Assembly (NCBI GenBank): GCA_902786205.1 | Contig: CADABQ010000010.1 | Location: 93,932 to 157,931 of the forward strand | Direction of reading: 5' to 3' | Origin: an uncultured Lachnospiraceae bacterium | Lineage (GTDB): Bacteria > Bacillota > Clostridia > Lachnospirales > Lachnospiraceae | DNA: 64,000 nt | Shown: one piece after another, positions 31,141 through 39,398 of the stretch | Position numbering within the stretch: the first letter of the stretch is position 1 | How the letters are laid out: each line of letters begins with the position of its first letter | Notes under the pieces: model-generated | The model's database searches: none | Told to the model about the DNA's origin: nothing | What the model saw: only the letters and a program-made list of their open reading frames with translations | Translations under genes and position numbers: made by a program

Positions 31141-32022
31141 TTACCTCTTTTCTAATTTGGTCCATTTTCCGTTTTCTCCTAAAGCACCTTTCATAACTTT
31201 ACCATTCCATTTTTTTACACGTTCGTATCGTAATCCAGTGCTATATATATAATAATATTCAATACTTATACCATTAGAATATTTGTGAGTACTTGAATTA
31301 TAGCCACCCTTTTTTTTAACTTCATTTTTGATTTCCTCTCTGAAATTAGGTGAAAGCATTCCTAATCCGGATGAAATAGAAAAAGCATGCATAAATACTT
31401 TTAATCCTTTTTCGGTTAATTTCCCAGCAGGAACATAAAAAGATAATCCCTCAGAAAGAGCAGTTAAACCAATACTCCATGCTGTATTTTTATAGGTATA
31501 GTATTTGTCATCATCAAGGATGTCAGTGAGAATAGAACATTCATCAGCTGGAAAGTACATTATAGTATCATAGTGCATTATTGTTGGTTGGGGAGAAGAA
31601 ATATATGAGGATTCCCATATACCACTTTTATAGCCCTTTTTTTGATCAACGTGTTGTGTGATTTTACAAGTAAGTTTTGATGGTTTAGATGACTTTAAGT
31701 TTGATTTTTTTATTTTAACTTTAACAATATATGTATTTGAACCGGATAGCTTTGCATTATATATCCAGTTTTTTACATTACTTTTCTTTTGGATTTTTTT
31801 CTTGAAGAATATTGTCTTTTTGTATATGGTTACATCAACTTTTATATCAGACTTAATATTTATATCAGCAGATCCATTAACTTTACTTTTGAAAGTTATA
31901 GTTTTTGGTGTTGAGATTGTTGCTGTTTTGGAATATGCAAGAGCCGTATTAGGATTTATTATACCTATAAATCCCATTATAACAGTTAGTACTAAAAAAT
32001 TGGTAAATAATCTTTTTTTCAT
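31141..32022 (-). CDS. Secreted protein of unknown function
   Basis: The 293-residue product has a clear signal peptide (about residues 1-30, MKKRLFTNFLVLTVIMGFIG then INPNTALAYS). A Lys- and Thr-rich beta-like region of about 120 residues follows, and then a C-terminal part with a glycine- and serine-containing hydrophobic stretch (WSIGLTALSEGLSFYVPAG). No family is recognised. The start at 32022 is chosen because the signal peptide begins there and AGAGGA lies upstream. The longer frame to 32094 would hide the signal peptide. It is followed directly by a 59-residue membrane protein, so it may be an exported antimicrobial or effector with its protector. That role is inference from layout only. 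Confidence 0.65.
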   Translation of the reverse strand: MKKRLFTNFLVLTVIMGFIGIINPNTALAYSKTATISTPKTITFKSKVNGSADINIKSDIKVDVTIYKKTIFFKKKIQKKSNVKNWIYNAKLSGSNTYIVKVKIKKSNLKSSKPSKLTCKITQHVDQKKGYKSGIWESSYISSPQPTIMHYDTIMYFPADECSILTDILDDDKYYTYKNTAWSIGLTALSEGLSFYVPAGKLTEKGLKVFMHAFSISSGLGMLSPNFREEIKNEVKKKGGYNSSTHKYSNGISIEYYYIYSTGLRYERVKKWNGKVMKGALGENGKWTKLEKR

Positions 32023-32066
32023 AATTAAATCATCCTCTCTTATATTTTGTATTTTGATAAAAACAA

Positions 32067-32094
32067 AACATATACTCACATATTTTTGTGTCAA
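32067..32094 (-). promoter_or_regulatory. Predicted promoter for the secreted-protein unit
   Basis: On the minus strand TTGACA (32094-32089) and TATGTT (32072-32067) are 16 bases apart, placed about 45 bases before the start codon. Confidence 0.4.
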
Positions 32095-32201
32095 AAAGAT
32101 GACAACTATAGATGAAAAACGAGAGGATGATATGCTATTATATTTTTAGAACGCATTTGTTGAATGTGTTTGCTTGAAATGGCAGTATAATAAAAAGATA
32201 A

Positions 32202-33521
32202 TTACGCCGTTTCCATATTTTTTGGCAAAATTAAATTTAAAAGAATTGCCACAAGAAATACAACCGCTACACAGTTTTGCGCAAACACATTTTGAATGAT
32301 GGTTGGAAAGATTGCAAATAAATCCTGTGCCTCTGTAAATCCAATACCAATACTCAATGACAGTGCGGCTATAGTAATATTTCGCTGGCTAAAACCGCAT
32401 TTGGTAATCATCTGCAAGCCGCTGATTACAATAGTTCCAAACATCATAATCGTACAGCCGCCTAAAACCGCATTTGGAAGCGTTGCTAATAAAGAACCAA
32501 AGAACGGAAAAATACCAGCTAAAATCATAATGACAGCTCCAGTAGCAATGGTAAAGCGATTAACCACCTTTGTCATGGCTACCAATCCAACATTTTGACT
32601 AAAGGATGTAATTGGCATACATCCAAAGATGGAAGAAAGCGAACTGATAAAACCGTCACATGCTAATGAACCAGAAGTTTCTTTGTCAGTGACATCTCTT
32701 CCAAGACCAGAAGCTGCAAGTGCGGAGGTATCTCCAATGGTTTCTGTTGCAGAAACTAAAAAAATAAGAACAACAGATAAAATAGCATCGGAGCGAAATT
32801 CCATTTTAAATGGCATAAAATGTGGAAAAGCAATAAAACTGGTGTCGGACAGTGCCGAAAAATCAACCATTCCCATTGGGATTGCAATGATATATCCTAC
32901 AATAAGCCCGAATAAAACGGATAATTGTTTCCAGTAAGATTTTGCCACAATATTAAACAAAATACAGCAAAGCAGGGTAATGGAACCTAAAATCCAGTTT
33001 TTAGCAGAACCAAAGTCTGCGCTACCACTACCACCACCAAAAGATTCTGCACCAACACTTAATAAAGAAAAACCAATGGCAGTAACAACACTGGCAGCTA
33101 CGATAGGGGAGATTAGTTTTAGCCAGTATTTGGCAAACAAACCTAAAAATCCTTCTACCAGACCACCGATCAAAACAGCTCCCATAATTGCTCCGTATCC
33201 ATAATTAGCACCGATATAACATAAGATAGATACAAAAGTAAAACTAATTCCCATGACGATAGGAAGTCCCGAACCGATGCGATGAAAAAGTGGAAAGAGC
33301 TGAATTAAAGTTCCAATACCTGCGATTAGCATGGCACTTTGAATGAGCATGGCAAGTTCCTTTCCACTAAGCCCGCTGGCTTTTCCTACAATGAGAATAG
33401 GTGAAATGTTTGCCACAAACATAGCTAAAATATGTTGCAATCCAAAAGGAATTGCTTTTTGAATCGGTACTCGACCATCTAATTTGTATATATTATCTAT
33501 AGAAGCATTTGCTTTTTGCAT
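32202..33521 (-). CDS. pbuX: Xanthine permease, NCS2 family
   Basis: This is a membrane transporter for xanthine (uracil-xanthine permease family). The 439-residue product has the family segments PFGLQHILAMFVANISPILI at the N-terminus, the TM8 region FLVSATETIGDTSALA and the TM10 region SFSQNVGLVAMTKV, with the expected number of hydrophobic segments. It follows xpt by 12 bases in a two-gene salvage operon, the same order as in many Bacillota. No typical purine riboswitch was found upstream of the operon. Confidence 0.92.
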   Translation of the reverse strand: MQKANASIDNIYKLDGRVPIQKAIPFGLQHILAMFVANISPILIVGKASGLSGKELAMLIQSAMLIAGIGTLIQLFPLFHRIGSGLPIVMGISFTFVSILCYIGANYGYGAIMGAVLIGGLVEGFLGLFAKYWLKLISPIVAASVVTAIGFSLLSVGAESFGGGSGSADFGSAKNWILGSITLLCCILFNIVAKSYWKQLSVLFGLIVGYIIAIPMGMVDFSALSDTSFIAFPHFMPFKMEFRSDAILSVVLIFLVSATETIGDTSALAASGLGRDVTDKETSGSLACDGFISSLSSIFGCMPITSFSQNVGLVAMTKVVNRFTIATGAVIMILAGIFPFFGSLLATLPNAVLGGCTIMMFGTIVISGLQMITKCGFSQRNITIAALSLSIGIGFTEAQDLFAIFPTIIQNVFAQNCVAVVFLVAILLNLILPKNMETA

Positions 33522-33533
33522 GATTGATCCTCC

Positions 33534-34115
33534 TTATTGCTGACGAAAGAAAATATCGCCAGTAGAGGCATCCATGCCGTCAATGATTGCCAGAGACTCT
33601 AACTGATAACCTAAGTTGCGAATAATTTTTCCACCAGATTGGAATCCTTTTTCGATTGCGATTCCGATACCCTCTACGGTGCCACCTGCTTCTTGTACAA
33701 TGGAAATCAATCCCTGTAAAGCACATCCGTTTGCAAGAAAATCATCAATGATTAGCACATGGTCATCTTCGGTTAAAAACTTTTTAGAGACAATGACTTG
33801 GTTTTTGCATTTATGTGTAAAAGATTCCACTTCTGCAACATACATTTCTCCATCAATATTGACACTTTTTGACTTTTTAGCAAAGACAACGGGTACCCCA
33901 AAATGTTTTGCAACAATACATGCAATGCCGATACCAGATGCTTCGATGGTAAGAATTTTGTTGATTTGTTTCCCGGCAAAGCGTCTTTTGTATTCTTCGC
34001 CCATTTCATCAAATAGTGAAATATCCATTTGATGATTTAAAAAGCTATCTACTTTTAGGATATTTCCTTCTTTTACTACTCCGTCTTCTACAATACGTTT
34101 TTCTAGAAAGTTCAT
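33534..34115 (-). CDS. xpt: Xanthine phosphoribosyltransferase
   Basis: This enzyme converts xanthine and PRPP to XMP in the purine salvage pathway. The 193-residue product begins [12 protein letters not shown] and carries the PRPP-binding loop [11 protein letters not shown] and the segment [12 protein letters not shown], typical of XPRT. The ATG at 34115 is preceded by AAAGGAGA at a normal distance. The longer frame to 34238 adds a stretch with no family match. It is co-transcribed with pbuX. Confidence 0.95.
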   Translation of the reverse strand: MNFLEKRIVEDGVVKEGNILKVDSFLNHQMDISLFDEMGEEYKRRFAGKQINKILTIEASGIGIACIVAKHFGVPVVFAKKSKSVNIDGEMYVAEVESFTHKCKNQVIVSKKFLTEDDHVLIIDDFLANGCALQGLISIVQEAGGTVEGIGIAIEKGFQSGGKIIRNLGYQLESLAIIDGMDASTGDIFFRQQ

Positions 34116-34155
34116 GGAACAATCTCCTTTCATTTGTCGATATGGTATTATATCC

Positions 34156-34161
34156 ATTATA
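34156..34161 (-). promoter_or_regulatory. Extended -10 element upstream of xpt-pbuX
   Basis: On the minus strand TTGCTATAAT gives a perfect -10 box with the extended TGn motif about 40 bases before the xpt start. No convincing -35 was seen, and no G-box or xanthine-riboswitch-like leader fits in this space. Confidence 0.5.
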
Positions 34162-34243
34162 GCAAAGATGGTAGTATATGGGTAGAAGAAAATATTGCAA
34201 AACATGAAATAAAATAAGCTTAAAAAAATGGCAGCCAAATTTT

Positions 34244-36265
34244 TTAAAAAACTAAATGTTCTTTTAGAATCATTCTATATTCTTCGTCTGTCAAATGAAA
34301 TAAATCGGCAATGAGTTTATCTAATTCTAAATAAATGTTTTGGTAAGTTTCCTCATCCCTGTTTTTGAGGGAAAGCAATTGTTCCACATACCCCACGCAT
34401 TTTTTTATAGTTTCGGTATCAGGCATTGGAATAGGAATTTGCTCTATATGCGACCGAAGCACCTTTACCGAGTGAAACAGATTCGTAAAAATAAACTGTG
34501 CAATACTGGAATTTAAAATTGCAAGCACATATTTAATAGGAAGTTCCGGTATTTTTGGAATGACAAGGTTGCAACTGTTTAAGGATAAGGTTTGCTTGTT
34601 GTCATAAGTAAAAGTCAAACGTTTACCAATAAAGCGGTATAAAAGTTTTTCTTCTGCCCGATAATAATTTGAATTTGCGACCTGTTGATAGTCTCTTGGG
34701 GAAAAGATAATATAGTTTTTCCCAGGCAGTATGTTGTATTTTTCAATGTTTGTTCCTTTGAGAATAATCTCGTTCTTTTCCGTTTTTTTCTTTTGTAGAA
34801 ATTTATTATTATCTCCAGTTACGATACCCAATGCAAAATCTGCCTGCTGGTATAGCGTTGTTGTATGGGGGCAATGTAATAATTTATCCAAAATACCGTA
34901 GGTCACATCAGGAATAAAGAGGTCAAACTGTTGGGAAGTGATGTCCCGTTCTTTTTGTATCGTAAACTGTCCCTGTTTGTTTGCTATTTTTGTGCCAACT
35001 GTGGATAAAGGTTTGTCAGTTCGTTTTAGTTCCAGAATAATGCTGGGACAAAGCACTTGATGAAATACATTTCCTAAATATTCCAAATAGGTGATAGAAG
35101 TAGTCTTTAAAAGCAAAGTTCGGATGGCTGTATGTGCTTTTGTATGCAAAATTGCTTCTGGAAGAACGAAAGAGACAATCCCATCTTTTTTTATTTGAGA
35201 AAGAGAACGTTCTACAAATAAGTCATAGGATTCTACCTGCTTTCCTTGAATGCACTGGTAATGTTTTTTTAGATTTTCTTTTTCAACAGAAGAAAAAGCG
35301 TATCCCCAAGGTGGATTTCCAATGATGCAGTCGTATAATTCCTGTGAATCACAAAGCAAAAAATCCGATTGCGTAATATTTCTATAAAGAATGTCTAAAT
35401 CGGTTGGTTTATGGAGTAGTGCCAGATTAATTCTGGTAAGTAGTACACTGATTTCGTCAATGTCGTTCCCATGTATCAGGGAGAGATCAGTCTGGTTTGG
35501 TAAATGTAATAAAAAGTTTCCAGTACCACAGCAAGGGTCCAAAATTTTCTTTTTGCTTAGGTCAGGAAGAAAACTGTGGAGTCGGATCAGTAATTTATCC
35601 ACTACATCGGTTGGAGTATAGTATGCCCCAGTAGATTTGCGTTCTCCTATATTTTTTAGGGAAAGATAAAGTAGTCCCAGCAGGTCTTCCTGAGGGGTAT
35701 AAGAAAAGGGAAGCGTAAATAATTCCGGACATTGTTCCAAAAATGAAAGAGCCTGCTTTTTATCAGGCAGCAGGTCAGAAATTAACCGATCAAAGGGAGC
35801 TACGTTGTAGGTGTTGTCAATAAAAAGTGGTAGTAAGGCAACTTTTGTAGGAGTTTGTTCTGGTGTCAATACCTGCTGAAATAATTTCAAGGCGCACTCA
35901 CATAAAATAGAACGGATTTCTAACTCTGACAAATCTTTCTTATCGCTGGAAATGAGAGATAACATCTGTTCCACGATTGGAAGGTTTGCAGAATCTGCTC
36001 GCAGGTAAGAAGCATAAAGTGTATTGCCGGAAATATATTTTTTATTTCTGCGACTTTTTAAATGTTCTAATTTACCAGAAGTAAGCTGTTGCTCTAAGGT
36101 TGTTACATAGGTGTGTGAAAAAAGAGGTTTTCCCATCTCCCAGCGTTGCGGTTTTATTTTTTTTAATCTGATCCAGTTTTTTCCTGTATTAATAGAAATG
36201 GATAATTTCTGGCAAAGAACATCTAAGGAAAGGTAGTCCTGTTCTGTTTTGTTTCCTTTTTTCAA
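34244..36265 (-). CDS. Eco57I-like N6-adenine DNA methyltransferase with N-terminal HTH extension
   Basis: The 673-residue product has SAM-binding motif [15 protein letters not shown], preceded by [16 protein letters not shown], and the adenine-methylase motif IV NPPWGY. The C-terminal part resembles TaqI/Eco57I target-recognition domains ([37 protein letters not shown]). The first 150 residues hold a helix-turn-helix-like stretch ([20 protein letters not shown]). No separate endonuclease gene is adjacent, so it may be an orphan regulatory methylase or a single-chain restriction-modification enzyme, although no nuclease motif was recognised. The layout resembles CamA-type orphan methylases of Clostridia. 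The start is TTG, preceded by AGAGGTG. Confidence 0.82.
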   Translation of the reverse strand: MKKGNKTEQDYLSLDVLCQKLSISINTGKNWIRLKKIKPQRWEMGKPLFSHTYVTTLEQQLTSGKLEHLKSRRNKKYISGNTLYASYLRADSANLPIVEQMLSLISSDKKDLSELEIRSILCECALKLFQQVLTPEQTPTKVALLPLFIDNTYNVAPFDRLISDLLPDKKQALSFLEQCPELFTLPFSYTPQEDLLGLLYLSLKNIGERKSTGAYYTPTDVVDKLLIRLHSFLPDLSKKKILDPCCGTGNFLLHLPNQTDLSLIHGNDIDEISVLLTRINLALLHKPTDLDILYRNITQSDFLLCDSQELYDCIIGNPPWGYAFSSVEKENLKKHYQCIQGKQVESYDLFVERSLSQIKKDGIVSFVLPEAILHTKAHTAIRTLLLKTTSITYLEYLGNVFHQVLCPSIILELKRTDKPLSTVGTKIANKQGQFTIQKERDITSQQFDLFIPDVTYGILDKLLHCPHTTTLYQQADFALGIVTGDNNKFLQKKKTEKNEIILKGTNIEKYNILPGKNYIIFSPRDYQQVANSNYYRAEEKLLYRFIGKRLTFTYDNKQTLSLNSCNLVIPKIPELPIKYVLAILNSSIAQFIFTNLFHSVKVLRSHIEQIPIPMPDTETIKKCVGYVEQLLSLKNRDEETYQNIYLELDKLIADLFHLTDEEYRMILKEHLVF

Positions 36266-36305
36266 AAAATCACCTCTTTTGTTTGGAATGCAAATTTTGT
36301 GCGGG

Positions 36306-36339
36306 CATGTCCTTATATCATATAACTATTTTGGACATG
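36306..36339. promoter_or_regulatory. Inverted repeat CATGTCC-N20-GGACATG, possible operator of the methyltransferase gene
   Basis: CATGTCC (36306-36312) and GGACATG (36333-36339) are perfect complements with a 20-base spacer. They lie between the predicted promoter (36358-36386) and the TTG start of the methyltransferase, the right place for an autoregulatory operator. The protein has an HTH-like N-terminus. Confidence 0.4.
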
Positions 36340-36357
36340 GTTCGTATCTTTCTTATC

Positions 36358-36386
36358 ATTATATAGGTGGCACTGGTTAAAATCAA
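36358..36386 (-). promoter_or_regulatory. Predicted promoter of the methyltransferase gene
   Basis: On the minus strand TTGATT (36386-36381), a 17-base spacer and a perfect TATAAT (36363-36358) form a good sigma-A promoter. Confidence 0.6.
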
Positions 36387-36413
36387 GAAAGGAGACAGAG
36401 AAGAAAGCAGATC

Positions 36414-37145
36414 TTAAAAAAATTTGTTTCGCCACTTTATTGCTTCTTCTCGATAGCTGTTAGCGACATGCATTAGTTCGTTATATTGGGTTGTTGCACG
36501 CTGTAACATTTCGTTTAAATTATCAATTTGTTTCTCTTTTTCCTCCAGTTGTGTTTGGAGTGCTTCCGTTTCTATTTGGTTGGAAAGGTTTGCTTCGGCA
36601 GCATGTAACGGATTTATATCAATCGAACAAACCGTATAATCACTTTGAATCTGCAATAATTGGCAATCTTCTTTGGTTAGGACTTGTAATAGTAATTCCT
36701 CCTTTTGATTTAGGAGTTGATAGGAAGGAAGGGAGTGGTATGTTGTTTCTAAAAGAATAGGAGTCTGTTTGGTAAGTGGATTTATGGCGTGTATTCGGGA
36801 TAGATGTGTTTCTTTATTAATAGATATATAAAATAGATAAAGCTGTTTTTGAAAAATATGTAGTTTGAAATTAGTATAAAGCGTAGTTGTGTTTTCTGCT
36901 TGAGAGTAGATGGTGGAAGCAGACGGATAGCGATTTACAATTAATTGATGGGCGGTATTGAGATAGCAGTAGTAAAGAACATTATTAAAAAGAATGCAGT
37001 CTAAATCCTTTAAAAAATTGGAACTAAGCAGGCGTGGACGGTACCATATATTTCCAGACTTTTGTTGTAGAAAAATATTGCTGTTTTTGGTTGAGAGAAG
37101 AAAACTTTGCAGATTGGTTGTTGTAATAAATAAATCCATAGGCAT
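36414..37145 (-). CDS. Unknown protein: beta-rich N-terminal part with C-terminal coiled coil
   Basis: The 243-residue product is not recognised. Residues 1-180 show repeated short hydrophobic stretches (SGNIWYRPRLLSS, NVLYYCYLNTAHQL, KQLYLFYISIN) that look like blades of a beta-propeller. Residues about 185-235 form a Glu/Gln-rich heptad stretch (ALQTQLEEKEKQIDNLNEML) consistent with a coiled coil. No signal peptide is seen. The ribosome binding site is poor, and MPMD gives two candidate ATGs. It is divergent from the Cys-rich gene, with 93 bases between the starts, so they may share regulation. Confidence 0.5.
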   Translation of the reverse strand: MPMDLFITTTNLQSFLLSTKNSNIFLQQKSGNIWYRPRLLSSNFLKDLDCILFNNVLYYCYLNTAHQLIVNRYPSASTIYSQAENTTTLYTNFKLHIFQKQLYLFYISINKETHLSRIHAINPLTKQTPILLETTYHSLPSYQLLNQKEELLLQVLTKEDCQLLQIQSDYTVCSIDINPLHAAEANLSNQIETEALQTQLEEKEKQIDNLNEMLQRATTQYNELMHVANSYREEAIKWRNKFF

Positions 37146-37238
37146 ATCCCATTTTTATTCGAATTTATTCTAATATATGGTGGCAAATAAGAAAATAGAA
37201 CATAGTATGTATTAAAAAGAAAGACAAGGATTAAGATT

Positions 37239-38372
37239 ATGGCGAAATGTAAATGTGGAAACAGACCAAGAATTAGAAGCAATGCAGTACAGTCAATGCA
37301 TACAAAGGGAAAGAAATGTTATGATGTCTGCACCAGTCCGGCGTGTGGCGATCCAAAGATGTTGAGTATCTTTGCACCGGTTATTTATGATGAAATAGGG
37401 ATCAACTTATGTACGATGGTAGAGTTAGGAGTGGATATTCCAGCTACCTATTCTACTGTAACCAGTGCAACGATTCGTGTAATTGATGCGAATTTTGAAT
37501 ATGGTACGGAGGGAGTAACCATTGAACCGATTGCAGGAAGACCAAACTGCTATTTGATTACTTTAACGGATATTACCATACGATTTGCAGTGCAATTGTA
37601 TGATGCAGCATGTCGATTAGTTACGACTCTTTATCCAGAAGCTCTATTTTTGCCATCAAATACAGAGGCAGAAAACTATGATGAAGATACCAATCCATCT
37701 TCCGTAGAGCTGGAGATTTTTGCACCATATGGAATCTCTTATGAAGAAGAGGGAGGCAATTTCATTCCTATAATAAATTATATCGGATTTACACAGATGA
37801 ATGACATGATTCGTCAGGGAATCAATCTTTACAGTTTTGCAAAACTTTTAGAATTCGATATTGATAGTAGTACCATTACTGCAGGATTGACTTTGGTATT
37901 GCAGAGTGCTTACTTTACAGGTTACAAGATAGAAAGTGCTGGAAAAGTGGAGATACCAAAGGGTAGCATTATTCAAAGCGAAAATTCAGAGTGTTTGCGC
38001 TTTGTGGCTGGAGATTTGCTGAATCTTGAAATTAAACCATTAGATTTAGGTGCGCCATATTTTGATGAGTGTAATAAGAAATCTTGCAAGAAAAAAGAAT
38101 CTGCCTGTAGTGAGTGTTGCAAGCAGGATGAATCGGAAGAGGATGAAAATACAGGGTGCTGTGCACACAGGGACAAATGCAACTATGGAAGAACAAGAGA
38201 GATAGGAAGGAATGGTTTTGGTGCCAATGGTGGTTTTACCAACTGTTTGCAATCGGAAGATTTTGAAGAGACCGCAACGTATCAGGAACGATGCGAGTGT
38301 AATAGAGGACAGGAAGGTGGCTCGCAGTATCAAAATGGTTGTTGCCATAACGGAGGAAGAAAGTGTAATTAA
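37239..38372 (+). CDS. Cysteine-rich protein of unknown function
   Basis: The 377-residue product has a short Cys-rich N-terminus (MAKCKCGNRP, KKCYDVCTSPACGD), a central acidic domain of about 240 residues with beta-type composition and few cysteines, and a C-terminal tail of about 95 residues very rich in Cys, Lys, Glu and Gly (KKSCKKKESACSECC, GCCAHRDKC, GCCHNGGRKCN). No signal peptide is seen. Such a layout fits a disulphide-cross-linked structural protein, for instance in a spore coat, or a metal-binding protein. Neither is proven. CATAGTAT at 37201-37208 fits the loose -10 pattern of mother-cell sigma factors, but the -35 is unconvincing. AAGGA precedes the ATG. Confidence 0.6.
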   Translation: MAKCKCGNRPRIRSNAVQSMHTKGKKCYDVCTSPACGDPKMLSIFAPVIYDEIGINLCTMVELGVDIPATYSTVTSATIRVIDANFEYGTEGVTIEPIAGRPNCYLITLTDITIRFAVQLYDAACRLVTTLYPEALFLPSNTEAENYDEDTNPSSVELEIFAPYGISYEEEGGNFIPIINYIGFTQMNDMIRQGINLYSFAKLLEFDIDSSTITAGLTLVLQSAYFTGYKIESAGKVEIPKGSIIQSENSECLRFVAGDLLNLEIKPLDLGAPYFDECNKKSCKKKESACSECCKQDESEEDENTGCCAHRDKCNYGRTREIGRNGFGANGGFTNCLQSEDFEETATYQERCECNRGQEGGSQYQNGCCHNGGRKCN

Positions 38373-38450
38373 AAGAAAATACTTGATAGGTAACATATAA
38401 ATTTCCAGTAGAAAGGAAATTACTATAGGATGTTTGGATAAAAGAAGGAT

Positions 38451-38482
38451 AAGGCGTATTCCGTAAGGGATACGCTTTATTA
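38451..38482 (+). terminator. Terminator after the Cys-rich gene
   Basis: AAGGCGTATTCC (38451-38462) pairs with GGGATACGCTTT (38467-38478) with G-T wobbles and a 4-base loop, followed by a short T-rich stretch. Confidence 0.6.
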
Positions 38483-38532
38483 AATGCTGCATAGTTAAAG
38501 AATTATAGAGGCTTAGAGATAGAAAGAAATGC

Positions 38533-38561
38533 TTGACAAAAGTGACAAGGAAAAGTAATAT
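38533..38561 (+). promoter_or_regulatory. Predicted promoter of the second ABC operon
   Basis: TTGACA (38533-38538) and TAATAT (38556-38561) are separated by 17 bases, about 125 bases before the ATPase start. Confidence 0.55.
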
Positions 38562-38571
38562 AAATTATATA

Positions 38572-38587
38572 GTTAGCGTAAACTAAC
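38572..38587. promoter_or_regulatory. Operator-like palindrome GTTAGCGTAAACTAAC
   Basis: The arms GTTAG and CTAAC surround a 6-base centre and lie 10 bases downstream of the predicted -10 box, a roadblock position for a repressor. The pattern is reminiscent of TetR-family or iron-dependent DtxR-family operators. No regulator gene is adjacent. Confidence 0.4.
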
Positions 38588-38596
38588 AAAAGAGAT

Positions 38597-38627
38597 AAAA
38601 GAAATGTTGACAGAAGACATTTCTTTT
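38597..38627 (+). terminator. Attenuator-like hairpin in the ABC operon leader
   Basis: AAAAGAAATGT (38597-38607) pairs perfectly with ACATTTCTTTT (38617-38627) across a 9-base loop and ends in T residues. It lies between promoter and first gene and could be a weak terminator. Confidence 0.45.
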
Positions 38628-38686
38628 GTTATAGTGAACATATGAACAATAAAACATATATAAAAACGAGAAAGAAGGTATGAAAA

Positions 38687-39385
38687 ATGTTTCTTCGAGT
38701 GAAAAATTTAAAAAAAAGTTATGGGGAAGGCAGTAATCGTTTGGAAGTGTTAAAGGGCATTGACTTTTCGGTTGAAAAAGGAAATATCTGTGTATTGTTA
38801 GGACCATCCGGTTGTGGAAAATCCACGCTTCTAAATATCATCGGAGGGATTGATACAGCAGACAGCGGCTCTATTATTATTGATGGGGATCGAACGGAAG
38901 ATATGAAAGAGAAGGCGTTGACGCTTTATCGAAGAAAGCACTTAGGATATATTTTTCAGATGTATAATCTAATTCCAAACCTTAGTGTCAAAGAAAACAT
39001 TGAGGTGGGTGCATATCTAAGTGACAATCCGCTGGACATAGACGATTTATTAAAAACACTGGGATTGTATGAATATCAGAATAATTTGCCAAATCAATTG
39101 TCAGGAGGGCAGCAGCAGCGTACTGCGATTGGTCGTGCCATTGTAAAAAATCCAGATATTTTACTTTGTGATGAACCGACAGGTGCCTTGGATTATCATA
39201 CATCCAAGGATATTTTGAAATTGATTGAGGACGTAAATCAGAAGTATGGAAATACAGTAATTATGGTAACACATAATGATGCAATTAAAAATATGGCAGA
39301 TCGGGTCATTAAATTGCGTGATGGACAGATACGAAAAGATTATAAGAATGAAACAAAGATTGCAGCGTGTGATTTAGATTGGTAA
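38687..39385 (+). CDS. ABC transporter ATP-binding protein, MacB/SalX type
   Basis: The 232-residue ATPase has Walker A GPSGCGKST, the Q-loop segment YIFQMYNLIPNLSVKENI, the signature LSGGQQQRTAIGRAI, Walker B ILLCDEPTGALD and the H-loop VTHND. GAAAGAAGG lies 8 bases before the ATG. It precedes its permease gene by 13 bases. The ALD form of the D-loop and the family layout match exporters involved in peptide or lipid efflux. Confidence 0.92.
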   Translation: MFLRVKNLKKSYGEGSNRLEVLKGIDFSVEKGNICVLLGPSGCGKSTLLNIIGGIDTADSGSIIIDGDRTEDMKEKALTLYRRKHLGYIFQMYNLIPNLSVKENIEVGAYLSDNPLDIDDLLKTLGLYEYQNNLPNQLSGGQQQRTAIGRAIVKNPDILLCDEPTGALDYHTSKDILKLIEDVNQKYGNTVIMVTHNDAIKNMADRVIKLRDGQIRKDYKNETKIAACDLDW

Positions 39386-39398
39386 GGGTGGTGACAAA

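Noticed and set aside
34116..34243. Purine (xanthine/guanine) riboswitch upstream of xpt-pbuX
   Set aside because: The short leader lacks the conserved purine-riboswitch core and loops, and only about 130 bases separate it from the neighbouring gene.
37201..37208. Sporulation sigma-factor promoter for the Cys-rich gene
   Set aside because: Only the loose CATAnnnT -10 pattern is present. No correctly spaced -35 was found, so it is kept as a hint only.
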